This document shows positions 8,249 to 18,666 of a stretch of 64,000 bases of DNA, in pieces; the first letter of the stretch is position 1; every line of letters starts with the position of its first letter. The stretch spans positions 62,001-126,000 of the forward strand of contig JACJIB010000010.1 of NCBI GenBank assembly GCA_014138645.1. Direction: 5' to 3'. The stretch comes from Methylorubrum thiocyanatum (GTDB lineage Bacteria; Pseudomonadota; Alphaproteobacteria; Rhizobiales; Beijerinckiaceae). The notes below the pieces were generated by a model that saw only the letters and a list, made by a program, of their open reading frames with translations, did no database searches and was not told where the DNA came from. The position numbers and the translations under genes are program-made.

Positions 8249-8968
8249 ATGAGCGAGCCCATCGTCCCGGACGCCGCGCCCTGGCGGGCGACCGTCCTCA
8301 CCCTCTATCCGGAGATGTTCCCCGGCCCACTCGGCCATTCGCTGTCGGGCGACGCGCTCGCCCGCGGAACGTGGAGCCTGGAGCCGCGGCAGATCCGCGA
8401 GCACGGGCTCGGTCGCCACCGCAACGTCGACGACACGCCGGCCGGCGGCGGGGCCGGGATGGTCCTGCGCTGCGACGTGCTCGGCGCGGCCATCGACGCC
8501 GCGACGCCTGCGGACGACGCCCGGCCTCGCCTGCTCATGTCGCCGCGTGGAAAGCCTCTGTCGCAGGCGCGGGTGCGGGCGCTGGCCGAGGGACCCGGCG
8601 CGATCATCGTCTGCGGCCGGTTCGAGGGCGTGGACGAGCGGGTGATCGAGGCCCGCAACCTCGAAGAGGTGTCCATCGGCGACTACGTGCTCTCGGGCGG
8701 CGAGATCGCCGCGCTCGTGCTGATCGATGCCTGCGTGCGCCTGCTGCCCGGGGTGATGGGCAAGCACGCCTCCGGCGTGGAGGAGAGCTTCGAGGGCGGC
8801 CTGCTCGAATATCCGCACTACACCCGCCCGCGGGAATGGGAGGGGCGCACGATTCCCGACGTGCTGATTGGCGGCAACCACGCGGCCATCGCCCGCTGGC
8901 GGGCCGACCGAAGCCGCGCGCTGACACGGGCGCGCCGGCCCGACCTGCTGCAGAGGGACGAATCCTAG
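8249..8968 (+). CDS. trmD: tRNA (guanine37-N1)-methyltransferase TrmD
   Basis: A 239-residue SPOUT-class enzyme that methylates G37 next to the anticodon to prevent frameshifting. It is recognised by [14 protein letters not shown] near the start, [12 protein letters not shown], the knotted SAM site [14 protein letters not shown], and the C-terminal [13 protein letters not shown] and VLIGGNH motifs. Length is typical. In most bacteria trmD lies directly between rimM and rplS. Here it is 2.1 kb from rimM, and rplS does not follow; the next gene is serC. Confidence 0.96.
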   Translation: MSEPIVPDAAPWRATVLTLYPEMFPGPLGHSLSGDALARGTWSLEPRQIREHGLGRHRNVDDTPAGGGAGMVLRCDVLGAAIDAATPADDARPRLLMSPRGKPLSQARVRALAEGPGAIIVCGRFEGVDERVIEARNLEEVSIGDYVLSGGEIAALVLIDACVRLLPGVMGKHASGVEESFEGGLLEYPHYTRPREWEGRTIPDVLIGGNHAAIARWRADRSRALTRARRPDLLQRDES

Positions 8969-9039
8969 ATCGATTTTCTGTGCCGCTGTTCTTCCGAGAA
9001 CTGACATATCCTTCTGTTGCCTGCAGCACACGCGGACCT

Positions 9040-9130
9040 GAATCCTTGAAAACGCCGCTTGCATTGCGGCGCGCGATCCGTCATTGCCGGCGGCGGGACA
9101 CCTCCCCCCAACGGGAGGCGCTCATCTGGA
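9040..9130 (+). promoter_or_regulatory. Candidate structured leader of serC (serC-motif position)
   Basis: The 174-base gap before serC holds two clear hairpins. CGCCGC/GCGGCG (9053-9058 and 9066-9071) has a 7-base loop, and CCTCCC/GGGAGG (9101-9106 and 9113-9118) has a 6-base loop. The serC start follows 24 bases later. A conserved alphaproteobacterial RNA, the serC motif, is described in exactly this position before serC-serA operons. I cannot match its consensus from memory, so identity with that motif is an inference from position and the two-hairpin layout. Confidence 0.45.
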
Positions 9131-9142
9131 AGGATGGCTGAC

Positions 9143-10318
9143 ATGACGGCTCAAATGCCCGCCGCGCGCCCGCGCGTGCCCTATTTCTCGTCCGGCCCCA
9201 CGACCAAGCGTCCCGGCTGGAGCCTCGATGCCCTCTCCGGCGCGGCGCTGGGCCGCTCGCACCGCTCGGCCGCCGGCAAGGCCAAGCTCGCCGAGGCCAT
9301 CGAACTCACCCGCAAGGTCCTGCGCGTTCCCGCCGAATACCGCATCGGCATCGTCCCCGGCTCCGACACCGGCGCCGTCGAGATGGCGATGTGGTCGATG
9401 CTCGGATCCAAGACCGTCGAGGTCATGGCCTGGGATTCCTTCGGCGCCGAGTGGGTCACCGACGCGCTCAAGGAACTCAAGATCGATCCGATCGTGCATG
9501 TCGGCGAGCACGGCATCCTGCCCGAGCTCGACGCGATCGACACGAAGAACAACGACGTCGTCTTCACCTGGAACGGCACCACCGCCGGCGTGAAGGTGCC
9601 CCGCAGCGACTGGATCGCCGACGACCGTGAGGGCGTCACGATCTGCGACGCGACCTCGGCCGCCTTCGCGATGCCGCTGCCGTGGGACAAGCTCGATGTC
9701 GTCACCTATTCCTGGCAGAAGGTGATGGGCGGCGAGGCCGCGCACGGCATGCTGATCCTCTCGCCGCGCGCCGTGGCGCGCCTGGAGAGCCACACGCCGG
9801 CCTGGCCGATCCCGAAGGTGTTCCGCCTGACCAAGGACGGCAAGCTGATCGAGGGCATCTTCAAGGGCGACACCATCAACACGCCCTCGATGCTCGCGGT
9901 CGAGGATTACCTCGACACCCTGAAATGGGCCGAGAGCATCGGCGGTCTCGACGCGCTCCACGCGCGGGCGGACGCCAATGCCCGGGTGGTCCACGAATGG
10001 GTGGCGCGCACCCCCTGGATCGGCCACCTCGCGGTGGATCCGGCGACCTATTCGAACACGGGCGTCTGCCTCGTGATCACCGATCCGGACGTGCTCGCCA
10101 AGGGCAACGACGTGGTCAAGAAGGTCGCCGCCGGCATCGTCACGCGGCTCGAGAAGGAAGGCGTCGCCTTCGACTTCGGCGCCTACCGCGACGCCCCGGC
10201 CGGGCTGCGGATCTGGTGCGGGGCCACCGTGGAGGCCTCCGACCTCGCGGCGCTCACGCCCTGGCTCGACTGGGCCTTCGCCCAGGAGAAGGCGGCGCTC
10301 GCCGCCGCGGCGGCCTGA
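9143..10318 (+). CDS. serC: Phosphoserine aminotransferase
   Basis: A 391-residue PLP enzyme converting 3-phosphohydroxypyruvate and glutamate to phosphoserine, the second step of serine synthesis. The opening [19 protein letters not shown], the internal [11 protein letters not shown] and the PLP-lysine segment [12 protein letters not shown] identify the alphaproteobacterial SerC family, which is longer than the enteric type and aligns with it poorly. I chose the ATG at 9143 because AAGGA ends eight bases before it. An ATG nine bases earlier lies on top of that ribosome site. serA follows, so the two enzymes are made together; a hairpin lies between them. Confidence 0.93.
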   Translation: MTAQMPAARPRVPYFSSGPTTKRPGWSLDALSGAALGRSHRSAAGKAKLAEAIELTRKVLRVPAEYRIGIVPGSDTGAVEMAMWSMLGSKTVEVMAWDSFGAEWVTDALKELKIDPIVHVGEHGILPELDAIDTKNNDVVFTWNGTTAGVKVPRSDWIADDREGVTICDATSAAFAMPLPWDKLDVVTYSWQKVMGGEAAHGMLILSPRAVARLESHTPAWPIPKVFRLTKDGKLIEGIFKGDTINTPSMLAVEDYLDTLKWAESIGGLDALHARADANARVVHEWVARTPWIGHLAVDPATYSNTGVCLVITDPDVLAKGNDVVKKVAAGIVTRLEKEGVAFDFGAYRDAPAGLRIWCGATVEASDLAALTPWLDWAFAQEKAALAAAAA

Positions 10319-10335
10319 GGCTCTGAGACGTCCTG

Positions 10336-10359
10336 ATGGCCGGTCGCGAGACCGGCCAT
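10336..10359 (+). terminator. Hairpin in the serC-serA gap
   Basis: ATGGCCGGTC and GACCGGCCAT form a 10-bp perfect stem with a GCGA tetraloop, 17 bases after the serC stop. TTTGCTT follows the stem, so it could act as a weak intrinsic terminator or attenuator that sets the serC:serA ratio. serA may also have its own promoter in the remaining 120 bases. Confidence 0.6.
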
Positions 10360-10479
10360 TTGCTTATCGACGCGTTCCAGCGATCCGCCGGTCTCCCGTT
10401 CCGAGTTCTGCGTGAACCGGCCAACGCTTCGCCGAGAAGCGAGCGATCCTGCGCGCCTGCCTGACGCGAGGTGCCCACC

Positions 10480-12087
10480 ATGCCCAAGCTCACCCAGTCC
10501 AAACCGAAGGTTCTCATCTCCGACGCCCTGTCCGACGCCGCCGTCCAGATCTTCCGCGATCGCGGCATCGAGGTCGATTTCCAGCCCGGCCTCGGCAAGG
10601 ACAAGGAGGCGCTGGCCGCCATCATCGGCAACTATGACGGTCTCGCCATCCGCTCCGCCACCAAGGTGACGGGCAAGCTGCTCGCCCAGGCCACCCGGCT
10701 CAAGGTGGTCGGCCGCGCCGGCATCGGCGTCGACAACGTCGACGTCCCGGCAGCCACCGCCAAGGGCGTGATCGTCATGAACACGCCGTTCGGCAACTCG
10801 ATCACCACCGCCGAGCACGCCATCGCCCTGATGTTCGCGCTCGCCCGTCAGATCCCCGCGGCGGATGCCTCCACGCAGGCCGGCAAGTGGGAGAAGAACC
10901 GCTTCATGGGCGTCGAGCTGACGGCCAAGACGCTCGGCGTCATCGGCTGCGGCAATATCGGCGCCGTGGTCGCCGACCGGGCGATCGGGCTGAAGCTGAA
11001 GGTCGTCGCCTACGATCCCTTCCTGACACCGGAGCGCGCCGTCGAGATCGGCGTCGAGAAGGTCGAACTCGACGAGCTTCTGGCGCGGGCCGACATCATC
11101 ACGCTCCACGTGCCGCTCACCGACAAGACCCGCAACATCCTCTCGGAAGAGAACCTCGCCAAGACCAAGCGCGGCGTGCGCATCGTCAACTGCGCCCGCG
11201 GCGGCCTCGTCGACGAGGCGGCGCTCCGCGCGGCCCTCGATTCCGGGCACGTGGCGGGCGCGGCCCTCGACGTGTTCGTCACCGAGCCGGCGACGGAGAA
11301 CCCGCTCTTCGGCCATCCGAACGTGATCTGCACGCCGCATCTCGGCGCCTCGACCGCCGAGGCGCAGGAGAACGTGGCGCTTCAGGTCGCCGAGCAGATG
11401 GCCGACTACCTGCTCAGCGGCGCCATCACCAACGCGATCAACTTCCCCTCGATCTCGGCCGAGGAGGCGCCCCGGCTCAAGCCCTTCGTCGCTCTGTGCG
11501 AGAAGCTCGGCTCGTTCCTGGGCCAGCTCACGGAAGCGCCGATCAAGGGCATCCGCATCACCTACGAGGGCGCGGTCGCCGGGATGAACACCCGGGCGCT
11601 CACCTCCGCGGCGGTGACCGGCGTGCTGCGCCCGATCCTGCAGGAGGTGAACATGGTCTCGGCCCCGGTGATCGCCCGGGACCGCGGCATCGTCATCGAC
11701 GAGATCAAGCGCGAGGGCGGGGCGAGCGACTACGAATCGGTGGTGCGCATCACCGTGGACGCAAAGGACATGCCGCGCGACGCCGCCGGCACCGTGTTCA
11801 ACGACGGCAAGCCGCGGGTGATCGAGATCCGCGGGATCGGCATCGATGCCCCGTTCGCGCCGCTCATGCTCTACGTGCGCAACCACGACAAGCCGGGTTT
11901 CGTCGGCAGCTTCGGCTCGGTGCTCGGCGATGCGGGCGTCAACCTCGCGACCTTCGCGCTCGGTCGCGAAGCCGAGGGCGGCAACGCCATCGCCTTCGTG
12001 GCGGTGGATGCCGAGGTCTCCCCCGAGGTTCTGAAGGCGATCGAGACGATCCCGCAGGTGAAACGTGTTCGCCTCGTCCGATTCTAA
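10480..12087 (+). CDS. serA: D-3-phosphoglycerate dehydrogenase
   Basis: A 535-residue enzyme that commits 3-phosphoglycerate to serine synthesis. The NAD site is [16 protein letters not shown]. Substrate and catalytic motifs include [25 protein letters not shown] and [16 protein letters not shown], where the histidine is the general acid. The length and the C-terminal architecture, with an intervening ASB-type region and a final ACT-like domain ([20 protein letters not shown]), match the long type I form, which is often serine-inhibited. The ATG at 10480 has GAGG nine bases upstream; a GTG nine bases earlier is possible. In methylotrophs serine metabolism also feeds the serine cycle. Confidence 0.96.
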   Translation: MPKLTQSKPKVLISDALSDAAVQIFRDRGIEVDFQPGLGKDKEALAAIIGNYDGLAIRSATKVTGKLLAQATRLKVVGRAGIGVDNVDVPAATAKGVIVMNTPFGNSITTAEHAIALMFALARQIPAADASTQAGKWEKNRFMGVELTAKTLGVIGCGNIGAVVADRAIGLKLKVVAYDPFLTPERAVEIGVEKVELDELLARADIITLHVPLTDKTRNILSEENLAKTKRGVRIVNCARGGLVDEAALRAALDSGHVAGAALDVFVTEPATENPLFGHPNVICTPHLGASTAEAQENVALQVAEQMADYLLSGAITNAINFPSISAEEAPRLKPFVALCEKLGSFLGQLTEAPIKGIRITYEGAVAGMNTRALTSAAVTGVLRPILQEVNMVSAPVIARDRGIVIDEIKREGGASDYESVVRITVDAKDMPRDAAGTVFNDGKPRVIEIRGIGIDAPFAPLMLYVRNHDKPGFVGSFGSVLGDAGVNLATFALGREAEGGNAIAFVAVDAEVSPEVLKAIETIPQVKRVRLVRF

Positions 12088-12190
12088 GGCCGGCAAGGCC
12101 CGGGCGGACGATCCCGACCGCCCCCTCGACAGCGACGGCACGGCGCCTGCCGCGCCGGCCCCCTCCCCCCTTGAACATGAGGATCGCGCG

Positions 12191-12394
12191 ATGGCCCGCC
12201 AACTCACCGTCCGCTGCGCCTGGGACGAGGCTGCCGGCGTCTTCTTCGTCCACGATTCGCCTGTGCCGGGCCTCGCCACCGAGGCGCCGACCATGCCGGC
12301 CCTGCTGTGCAAGCTGCCCGGCATGATCCGCGAGTTGCTGGACCTCGACGACAGCGCCTATCTCGACATCTACGTCGAACGGGTGAAGCGATAA
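12191..12394 (+). CDS. DUF1902 protein, HicB-like, copy 1
   Basis: A 67-residue protein of the DUF1902 family. The core is a short beta-rich domain (LTVRCAWDEAAGVFFVHDS, then VPGLATEA), which resembles the partly degraded RNase H-like fold of HicB antitoxins. It is followed by LLCKLPGMIRELLDL. The start at 12191 has AGGA eight bases upstream. A longer in-frame start at 12065 overlaps the end of serA and adds an unlikely Pro/Asp-rich leader. It is about 50 percent identical by eye to the second copy downstream, which implies a tandem duplication. The nearby HicA-like gene suggests an antitoxin role. Confidence 0.75.
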   Translation: MARQLTVRCAWDEAAGVFFVHDSPVPGLATEAPTMPALLCKLPGMIRELLDLDDSAYLDIYVERVKR

Positions 12395-12404
12395 GAGGAT
12401 GTCC

Positions 12405-12450
12405 GATCGGAGGGATTGCGCGATGCACATCGCGCGGTCATCCTCCGATC
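12405..12450 (+). promoter_or_regulatory. Large imperfect hairpin between the two DUF1902 genes
   Basis: GATCGGAGG (12405-12413) pairs with CCTCCGATC (12442-12450), and inside it GCGCGAT (12418-12424) pairs with ATCGCGC (12429-12435) around a GCAC loop. The two helices are separated by a small internal loop. It could be an attenuator, or as DNA a palindromic operator for an antitoxin. It lies 18 bases before the second copy. Confidence 0.55.
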
Positions 12451-12468
12451 CATCATGAGGGATCCGCG

Positions 12469-12696
12469 ATGAACCGGCACGTTGTCGTACGCTGCGCCTG
12501 GGACGACGAAGCGGACGTCTGGTTCGTGCAGGAATCCGATGTGCCGGGTCTCGTCACCGAGGCTGACACTTTGGAAGCCCTCCGCCGCAAGCTGCCGGGG
12601 ATGATCCAAGATCTGCTTGAGGTGGAGACCGCGATGGATATCGAGGTCGACCTGATCGCCTACGCCCACGATCGCGTCCGGGTGCAAGCCGCCTGA
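12469..12696 (+). CDS. DUF1902 protein, HicB-like, copy 2
   Basis: A 75-residue DUF1902 protein: VVVRCAWDDEADVWFVQES, VPGLVTEADTLEALRRKLPG, then MIQDLLEV. It keeps the hallmark VRCAWD and KLPGMI segments of copy 1 and has a more complete C-terminus. Being closest to the HicA-like gene (85 bases upstream of it), it is the more likely cognate antitoxin. In HicAB systems the antitoxin binds the toxin and the operon promoter. No DNA-binding ribbon-helix-helix or HTH tail is visible here, so repression, if any, would need another mechanism. Confidence 0.78.
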   Translation: MNRHVVVRCAWDDEADVWFVQESDVPGLVTEADTLEALRRKLPGMIQDLLEVETAMDIEVDLIAYAHDRVRVQAA

Positions 12697-12781
12697 TCGA
12701 ACAGCTTGAGTTAGCGTCAACACGCCGGTGCCCCACCTGTGCCATTAACGGACAATCCAAGGTTCGTGAGGGCCGTGACAG

Positions 12782-12976
12782 GTGACCGACTACACTCCGG
12801 CATTGAAAAAGCTGCTGCGTCAGCAAGGCTATGCATTCCTGCGGAGCGGTCGCGGAGATCATGAGGTTTGGCGCAACGACGAGACAGGCAGGACGGTCGT
12901 CGTGGACAGTGCGATCAAATCGCGTCACACCGCCAACGGCATCCTGAAGCAGGCCGGCTTGCCCAAGGCTTTCTGA
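12782..12976 (+). CDS. hicA: HicA-type mRNA interferase toxin
   Basis: A 64-residue protein starting at GTG. It fits the YcfA/HicA double-stranded-RNA-binding-like fold: KKLLRQQGYAFLRSGRGDHE, where the histidine occupies the catalytic position of HicA, then VWRNDETGRTVVV and SRHTANGILKQAG. HicA toxins cleave mRNA and block translation until bound by a HicB-type partner. GAGGG lies ten bases before the GTG. The gene order antitoxin-like, antitoxin-like, toxin is the reverse of the classic hicA-hicB order, though DUF1902 genes ahead of hicA are seen elsewhere. Confidence 0.8.
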   Translation: MTDYTPALKKLLRQQGYAFLRSGRGDHEVWRNDETGRTVVVDSAIKSRHTANGILKQAGLPKAF

Positions 12977-13042
12977 TCCGTCACCGATCTTCCAGCCGTA
13001 TGCCTCGGAACGGCCCCGCCTGAAGTTTCGCGCGAGCAGCTC

Positions 13043-14140
13043 ATGAAGATCGACGGACGTCCCTATCGCACCATCTTCCCCGAGGCCGACGGCAACGCGG
13101 TCACGGTCATCGATCAGACCCGCCTGCCCTTCGCCTTCGAGCTCAAGCGGCTGGCGAGCCTCGACGATGCGGCAGTGGCGATCCGCACCATGGTGGTGCG
13201 CGGTGCGCCGCTGATCGGCGTCACCGCCGCCTACGGGCTGGCGCTGGCCATGCGGGAGGATGCGAGCGAGGCCGGGATCGAGCGCGCCGCCGCGACGCTC
13301 GCCGCGACGCGACCGACCGCGATCAACCTGCGCTGGGCGCTCGACCGGATGGCCGCCGTGCTGCGCCGGGCGCCGGAAGCCGAGCGCGCGGCCCTCGCCT
13401 TCACGGAGGCCGCTTCCATCGCGGAGGAGGACGTCGCGAGTTGCCGCGCCATCGGCGAGCACGGCGCCCGGATCCTGGCCGAGATCGCCGTGAAGAAGGG
13501 CGGTCCCGTCAACGTGCTGACCCATTGCAACGCCGGCTGGCTCGCCACCGTCGATTGGGGCACCGCGCTGGCACCGATCTACGTGGCGCACGATGCCGGC
13601 GTGCCGGTCCATGTCTTCGTGGACGAGACCCGGCCGCGCAACCAGGGCGCGGCGCTCACCGCCTTCGAACTCAACGCCCACGGCGTGCCGCACACCGTGA
13701 TCGCCGACAATGCCGGCGGCCACCTGATGCAGCACGGACAGGTCGATGTCTGCATCGTCGGCTCCGACCGCACCACCGCCGCGGGCGATGTCTGCAACAA
13801 GATCGGCACCTACCTGAAGGCGCTGGCCGCCTCCGACAACCGGATCCCGTTCTACGCCGCCCTGCCGTTCTCGACGATCGACTGGACCCTGTCGGACGGG
13901 GTGCGCGACATTCCGATCGAGGAGCGCGACGCCCGCGAGGTGACCCACCTCACCGGCCGCACCGACGACGGTGCCTTCGCCACCGTCGCCGTGGTGTCGC
14001 CGGGCAGCCCGGTGGCGAACCCCGCCTTCGACGTGACGCCGGCCCGCCTCGTCACCGGCCTCATCACCGAGCGCGGCGTCTGCGCGGCGACCGAGGAGGG
14101 CCTGGCCGGACTCTACCCGGAGCGGCGCAAGGCCGCCTGA
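13043..14140 (+). CDS. mtnA: Methylthioribose-1-phosphate isomerase
   Basis: A 365-residue enzyme of the eIF2B-like family that turns 5-methylthioribose-1-phosphate into the ribulose form in the methionine salvage pathway. Diagnostic segments are [16 protein letters not shown] near the start, [11 protein letters not shown] with the catalytic cysteine, [14 protein letters not shown], and [19 protein letters not shown] with the catalytic aspartate. Length is typical for the MtnA group rather than for eIF2B alpha subunits. No other salvage gene (mtnP, mtnB, mtnD) lies nearby, so the pathway genes are scattered or the enzyme serves a related isomerisation. Confidence 0.93.
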   Translation: MKIDGRPYRTIFPEADGNAVTVIDQTRLPFAFELKRLASLDDAAVAIRTMVVRGAPLIGVTAAYGLALAMREDASEAGIERAAATLAATRPTAINLRWALDRMAAVLRRAPEAERAALAFTEAASIAEEDVASCRAIGEHGARILAEIAVKKGGPVNVLTHCNAGWLATVDWGTALAPIYVAHDAGVPVHVFVDETRPRNQGAALTAFELNAHGVPHTVIADNAGGHLMQHGQVDVCIVGSDRTTAAGDVCNKIGTYLKALAASDNRIPFYAALPFSTIDWTLSDGVRDIPIEERDAREVTHLTGRTDDGAFATVAVVSPGSPVANPAFDVTPARLVTGLITERGVCAATEEGLAGLYPERRKAA

Positions 14141-14153
14141 ACGGCTGCGGGCC

Positions 14154-14501
14154 TCAATCCTTCAAAGGGTCGTGGCCCCAGTTCATCAGCGAAAGCCGCC
14201 AGGGCGAGTCCTTCGTCTTGGACTTGTCCTCGGGTCCGCCCTGCTTGAGGTGGCGGTTCACGTAGCCCACCACCTTCTTCATGTGGGCGTAGTCGTCGTC
14301 GCTGAGATCGGCCTTCTTCTTGTGCAGGATCTCGACGATGCGCCGGCCCTCCTTGTGGCCGGTGGCCTCGCCGCCATCCTTCTTCTGCCCGACCGACTGG
14401 CTCTCGTCGGTCTCAAGGAATTTCTCGAGGGCGGAGGCGGTCATGTTGACCGCGCCCTTGAACTCCTTCCAGATCGTCTCGTGGTCGTCGGTCCCGGCCA
14501 T
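14154..14501 (-). CDS. DUF3140 family protein
   Basis: A 115-residue soluble, highly charged protein. It contains WKEFKGAVNMTASALEKFL and then the sequence around HKEGRRIVEILHKKK and HMKKVVGYVNRHLKQ, which matches the DUF3140 family (DNA-binding-like small proteins often found with DUF2945 or stress genes). The C-terminal SPWRLSLMNWGHDP is also typical. Function is not established. It converges with mtnA (13 bases between stops) and is followed upstream by the MATE transporter on the same strand. Confidence 0.8.
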   Translation of the reverse strand: MAGTDDHETIWKEFKGAVNMTASALEKFLETDESQSVGQKKDGGEATGHKEGRRIVEILHKKKADLSDDDYAHMKKVVGYVNRHLKQGGPEDKSKTKDSPWRLSLMNWGHDPLKD

Positions 14502-14546
14502 CGCGCGTCCCCTCTCGCTGTCGTCGGGGACGGGAACGGGGGTCTT

Positions 14547-15980
14547 TCAGGCGCGGTTCCGCCCGGCGGACGGATGCGCGCTTGAGCCGCGCGGGCGCAC
14601 GGTGCTGAGCCGCCGCCAGCGGACCACGAGAGCCACGGAGACGACAAGCAACCCGGCGCAGAAACCCGCCCAGATGCCGCGCCCGCCCATCCCGGCGCCC
14701 CAGGCCAACGCCGCCCCGAGCGGCACACCGATGCCCCAGTAGCCGAACAGCGCGATCAGCATCGGCACCTTGGTGTCCTGAAGACCGCGCAGGCAGCCGA
14801 GCGCCACCGACTGCACCCCGTCGGAGATCGCGAACAGGGCCGAGAAGATCAGGAAACCGGCGGCCACCGGAAACACGTCGGCGGCGCCGGGCGCGTCCGC
14901 ATCGAGGAACAGGCCGATGAGCGTGCGCGGGGCGAGGAGTTGCAGCCCGGCGCAGGCCACCATGAAGCCGAAACCGAGCCAGAGCGCGATGGCGCCGGCG
15001 CGGCGCAGGGCGGCCCGGTCGGCGGCGCCGTAGGCGCGCCCGACCCGCACCGTCGCCGCCTGTCCGATGCCGTTGGGCACCATGAAGCAGGTCGCGGCGA
15101 TCTGGAGCGTCACCGCATGGGCGGCGAGCGGCAGCGTGCCGAAGGTGCCCATCGCGACCGTCGCCGCCTCGAACAGCCCAGCCTCGGCGATGCCGGCCAC
15201 GCCCATCGGCAGGCCGACCCGCACCACGCGGGCGAGGCGCTCGCTGTCGAGCCGCCAGAGCTGGGCGAACATCCGGTGACGGTGCAGGTTGGGTTCGAGC
15301 CGGATCACCGCGATCAGCGCGCCGATCGCCAGAAATTCGGTGATGACGGTGCCGAGGGCCACGCCGACGATGCCGAGATCGGGCGGCCCGAAGGCGAAGA
15401 AGGCGCCGAGGGCGAGATTGAGCGGCAAGGCGACGAGGCTCACGGCGAGCGGCGGTCCCGGCCGCTGGAGTGCAGCGAGGGCGCCCTTCAGCACCATGAA
15501 GGCGAGCGCCGGGACCATCCACCATTGCAGCACCCGCATGTAGGCGCCGGCATCGCGGGCGACCGCCGGCTCCTGATGCAGCAGGCCGAGCAGCGCCTCG
15601 GTGAACCACAGCACCGGCATCAGCGCGAGCGTCACGAGGAAGCCGACCCACAGGCCCGCCCGCACGGTGCGCCGCACCCCGCCGGCCGCCTCCGCACCCT
15701 GTCCGACGGCTTCCGCAACGAGGGGCGCCACCGACGAGGTGAGGCCGATGCCGCCGATGAACAGCAGGAGGTAGAGGCTGGTGGCGAGCGCGCCCGCGGC
15801 GATCGGCTCGGCGCCGAGTCGGCCGAGCAGCACCGCGTTCGACGCGACCAGCCCGTGCTGGGCGAGATTGATGAGGACGAGGGGCGCCGACAGCTTCAGC
15901 GTCGCGCGCAGTTCGTCGAGCCAGGGCGAGGCCGGCGGCCGCCGCAGGCCGCCGGCCGCGAGGCTTGGTGAGGAGGTCAC
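14547..15980 (-). CDS. MATE family multidrug efflux transporter (NorM-like)
   Basis: A 477-residue protein with about twelve hydrophobic spans in two repeated halves, typical of MATE exporters that use sodium or proton gradients to expel cationic drugs and dyes. Recognisable segments are LKLSAPLVLINLAQHGL, the GLTSSVAPLVAEAVGQG loop of the N-terminal half, and the matching QAATVRVGRAYG segment of the second half. Length is typical. It starts 22 bases downstream of the ABC exporter stop on the same strand, so the two efflux genes probably form an operon. Confidence 0.9.
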   Translation of the reverse strand: MTSSPSLAAGGLRRPPASPWLDELRATLKLSAPLVLINLAQHGLVASNAVLLGRLGAEPIAAGALATSLYLLLFIGGIGLTSSVAPLVAEAVGQGAEAAGGVRRTVRAGLWVGFLVTLALMPVLWFTEALLGLLHQEPAVARDAGAYMRVLQWWMVPALAFMVLKGALAALQRPGPPLAVSLVALPLNLALGAFFAFGPPDLGIVGVALGTVITEFLAIGALIAVIRLEPNLHRHRMFAQLWRLDSERLARVVRVGLPMGVAGIAEAGLFEAATVAMGTFGTLPLAAHAVTLQIAATCFMVPNGIGQAATVRVGRAYGAADRAALRRAGAIALWLGFGFMVACAGLQLLAPRTLIGLFLDADAPGAADVFPVAAGFLIFSALFAISDGVQSVALGCLRGLQDTKVPMLIALFGYWGIGVPLGAALAWGAGMGGRGIWAGFCAGLLVVSVALVVRWRRLSTVRPRGSSAHPSAGRNRA

Positions 15981-16002
15981 GTATGCCGCTCCGTTGGTTC
16001 GC

Positions 16003-17859
<1,857 letters not shown>

Positions 17860-17987
17860 GATTTTCGGGGACCGTGCGAGGAAGGAGAGGCTCAGGTAAG
17901 CCTCCTTGACGCCGAGCCAACCCCGCGCCCATGCCGCAGGCAAGACCCTGCCCCGCCCTTATCCGGTCGCGCGAACCTGTCCCGCCG

Positions 17988-18437
17988 ATGCTGCACCTCG
18001 CCCTCTACCAGCCCGACATCCCGCAGAACACGGGGACGATGCTGCGCATGGCCGCCTGCCTCGGGGTTGCGGTGGAGATCATCGAGCCGGCGGGCTTCGA
18101 CGTGTCCGACCGGCACCTGCGCCGCTCGGGGCTGGACTATCTCGACCATGTCGCGATCACCCGGCACCGCTCGTGGGATGCGTTCCAGGCGTGGCGGCAG
18201 GAGGCCCGCCTCCGGCTCGTCCTCGCCACCACCGCCGGTGCGCTGCCCTACACGCAGCATGCCTTCCGTGACGGCGATTGCCTGCTGATGGGCCGCGAAT
18301 CCGCCGGCGTGCCGGAGGTCGTCCATGCGGCGGCCGATGCCCGCGTGGTGGTGCCGATCCGGCCGGGGCTGCGCTCGCTCAACGTCGCGGTCTGCGCCGC
18401 GATGATCCTGGGCGAGGCGATCCGGCAGGTGGGGTGA
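17988..18437 (+). CDS. trmL: tRNA (cytidine/uridine34-2'-O)-methyltransferase TrmL
   Basis: A 149-residue minimal SPOUT methyltransferase that modifies the wobble base of leucine tRNAs. It begins MLHLALYQPDIPQNTGTMLR, the family signature. The SAM-binding knot is formed by LLMGRESAGVPE and IRPGLRSLNVAVCAAMILGE. Length equals the family norm when started at 17988; the extra 19 residues of the longer frame have no match to the family. It is divergent from the ABC exporter. Confidence 0.93.
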   Translation: MLHLALYQPDIPQNTGTMLRMAACLGVAVEIIEPAGFDVSDRHLRRSGLDYLDHVAITRHRSWDAFQAWRQEARLRLVLATTAGALPYTQHAFRDGDCLLMGRESAGVPEVVHAAADARVVVPIRPGLRSLNVAVCAAMILGEAIRQVG

Positions 18438-18666
18438 CGGGCAAGCCGGCGCCACAGCGTGACCGAAAGGAAACACTACGGCACGAAAGATCGACGATGC
18501 TTCGTGGTGCGTTCCTGCAAGAAATTCGCCTCGCGCTTGAATATAAACAAAGAACACATTCGAGATTTGAATCGTTCCACTTCTAGAAAAATAACCTGTG
18601 TTGCGCAGCCTGACCCCACTGCTCTAGCTGCACCTTCAGCGAAAGAACGGTGAGCTAGGGTTCTTG
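18438..18666 (+). promoter_or_regulatory. AT-rich leader of the siderophore receptor
   Basis: A 229-base gap. The stretch 18530-18600 is much richer in A and T than its surroundings, as expected for a promoter. I looked for Fur, Irr (ICE) and RirA boxes and found no convincing match, although TTCTAGAA at 18582-18589 is a perfect 8-base palindrome. Iron control is expected from the downstream gene but not shown. Confidence 0.4.
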
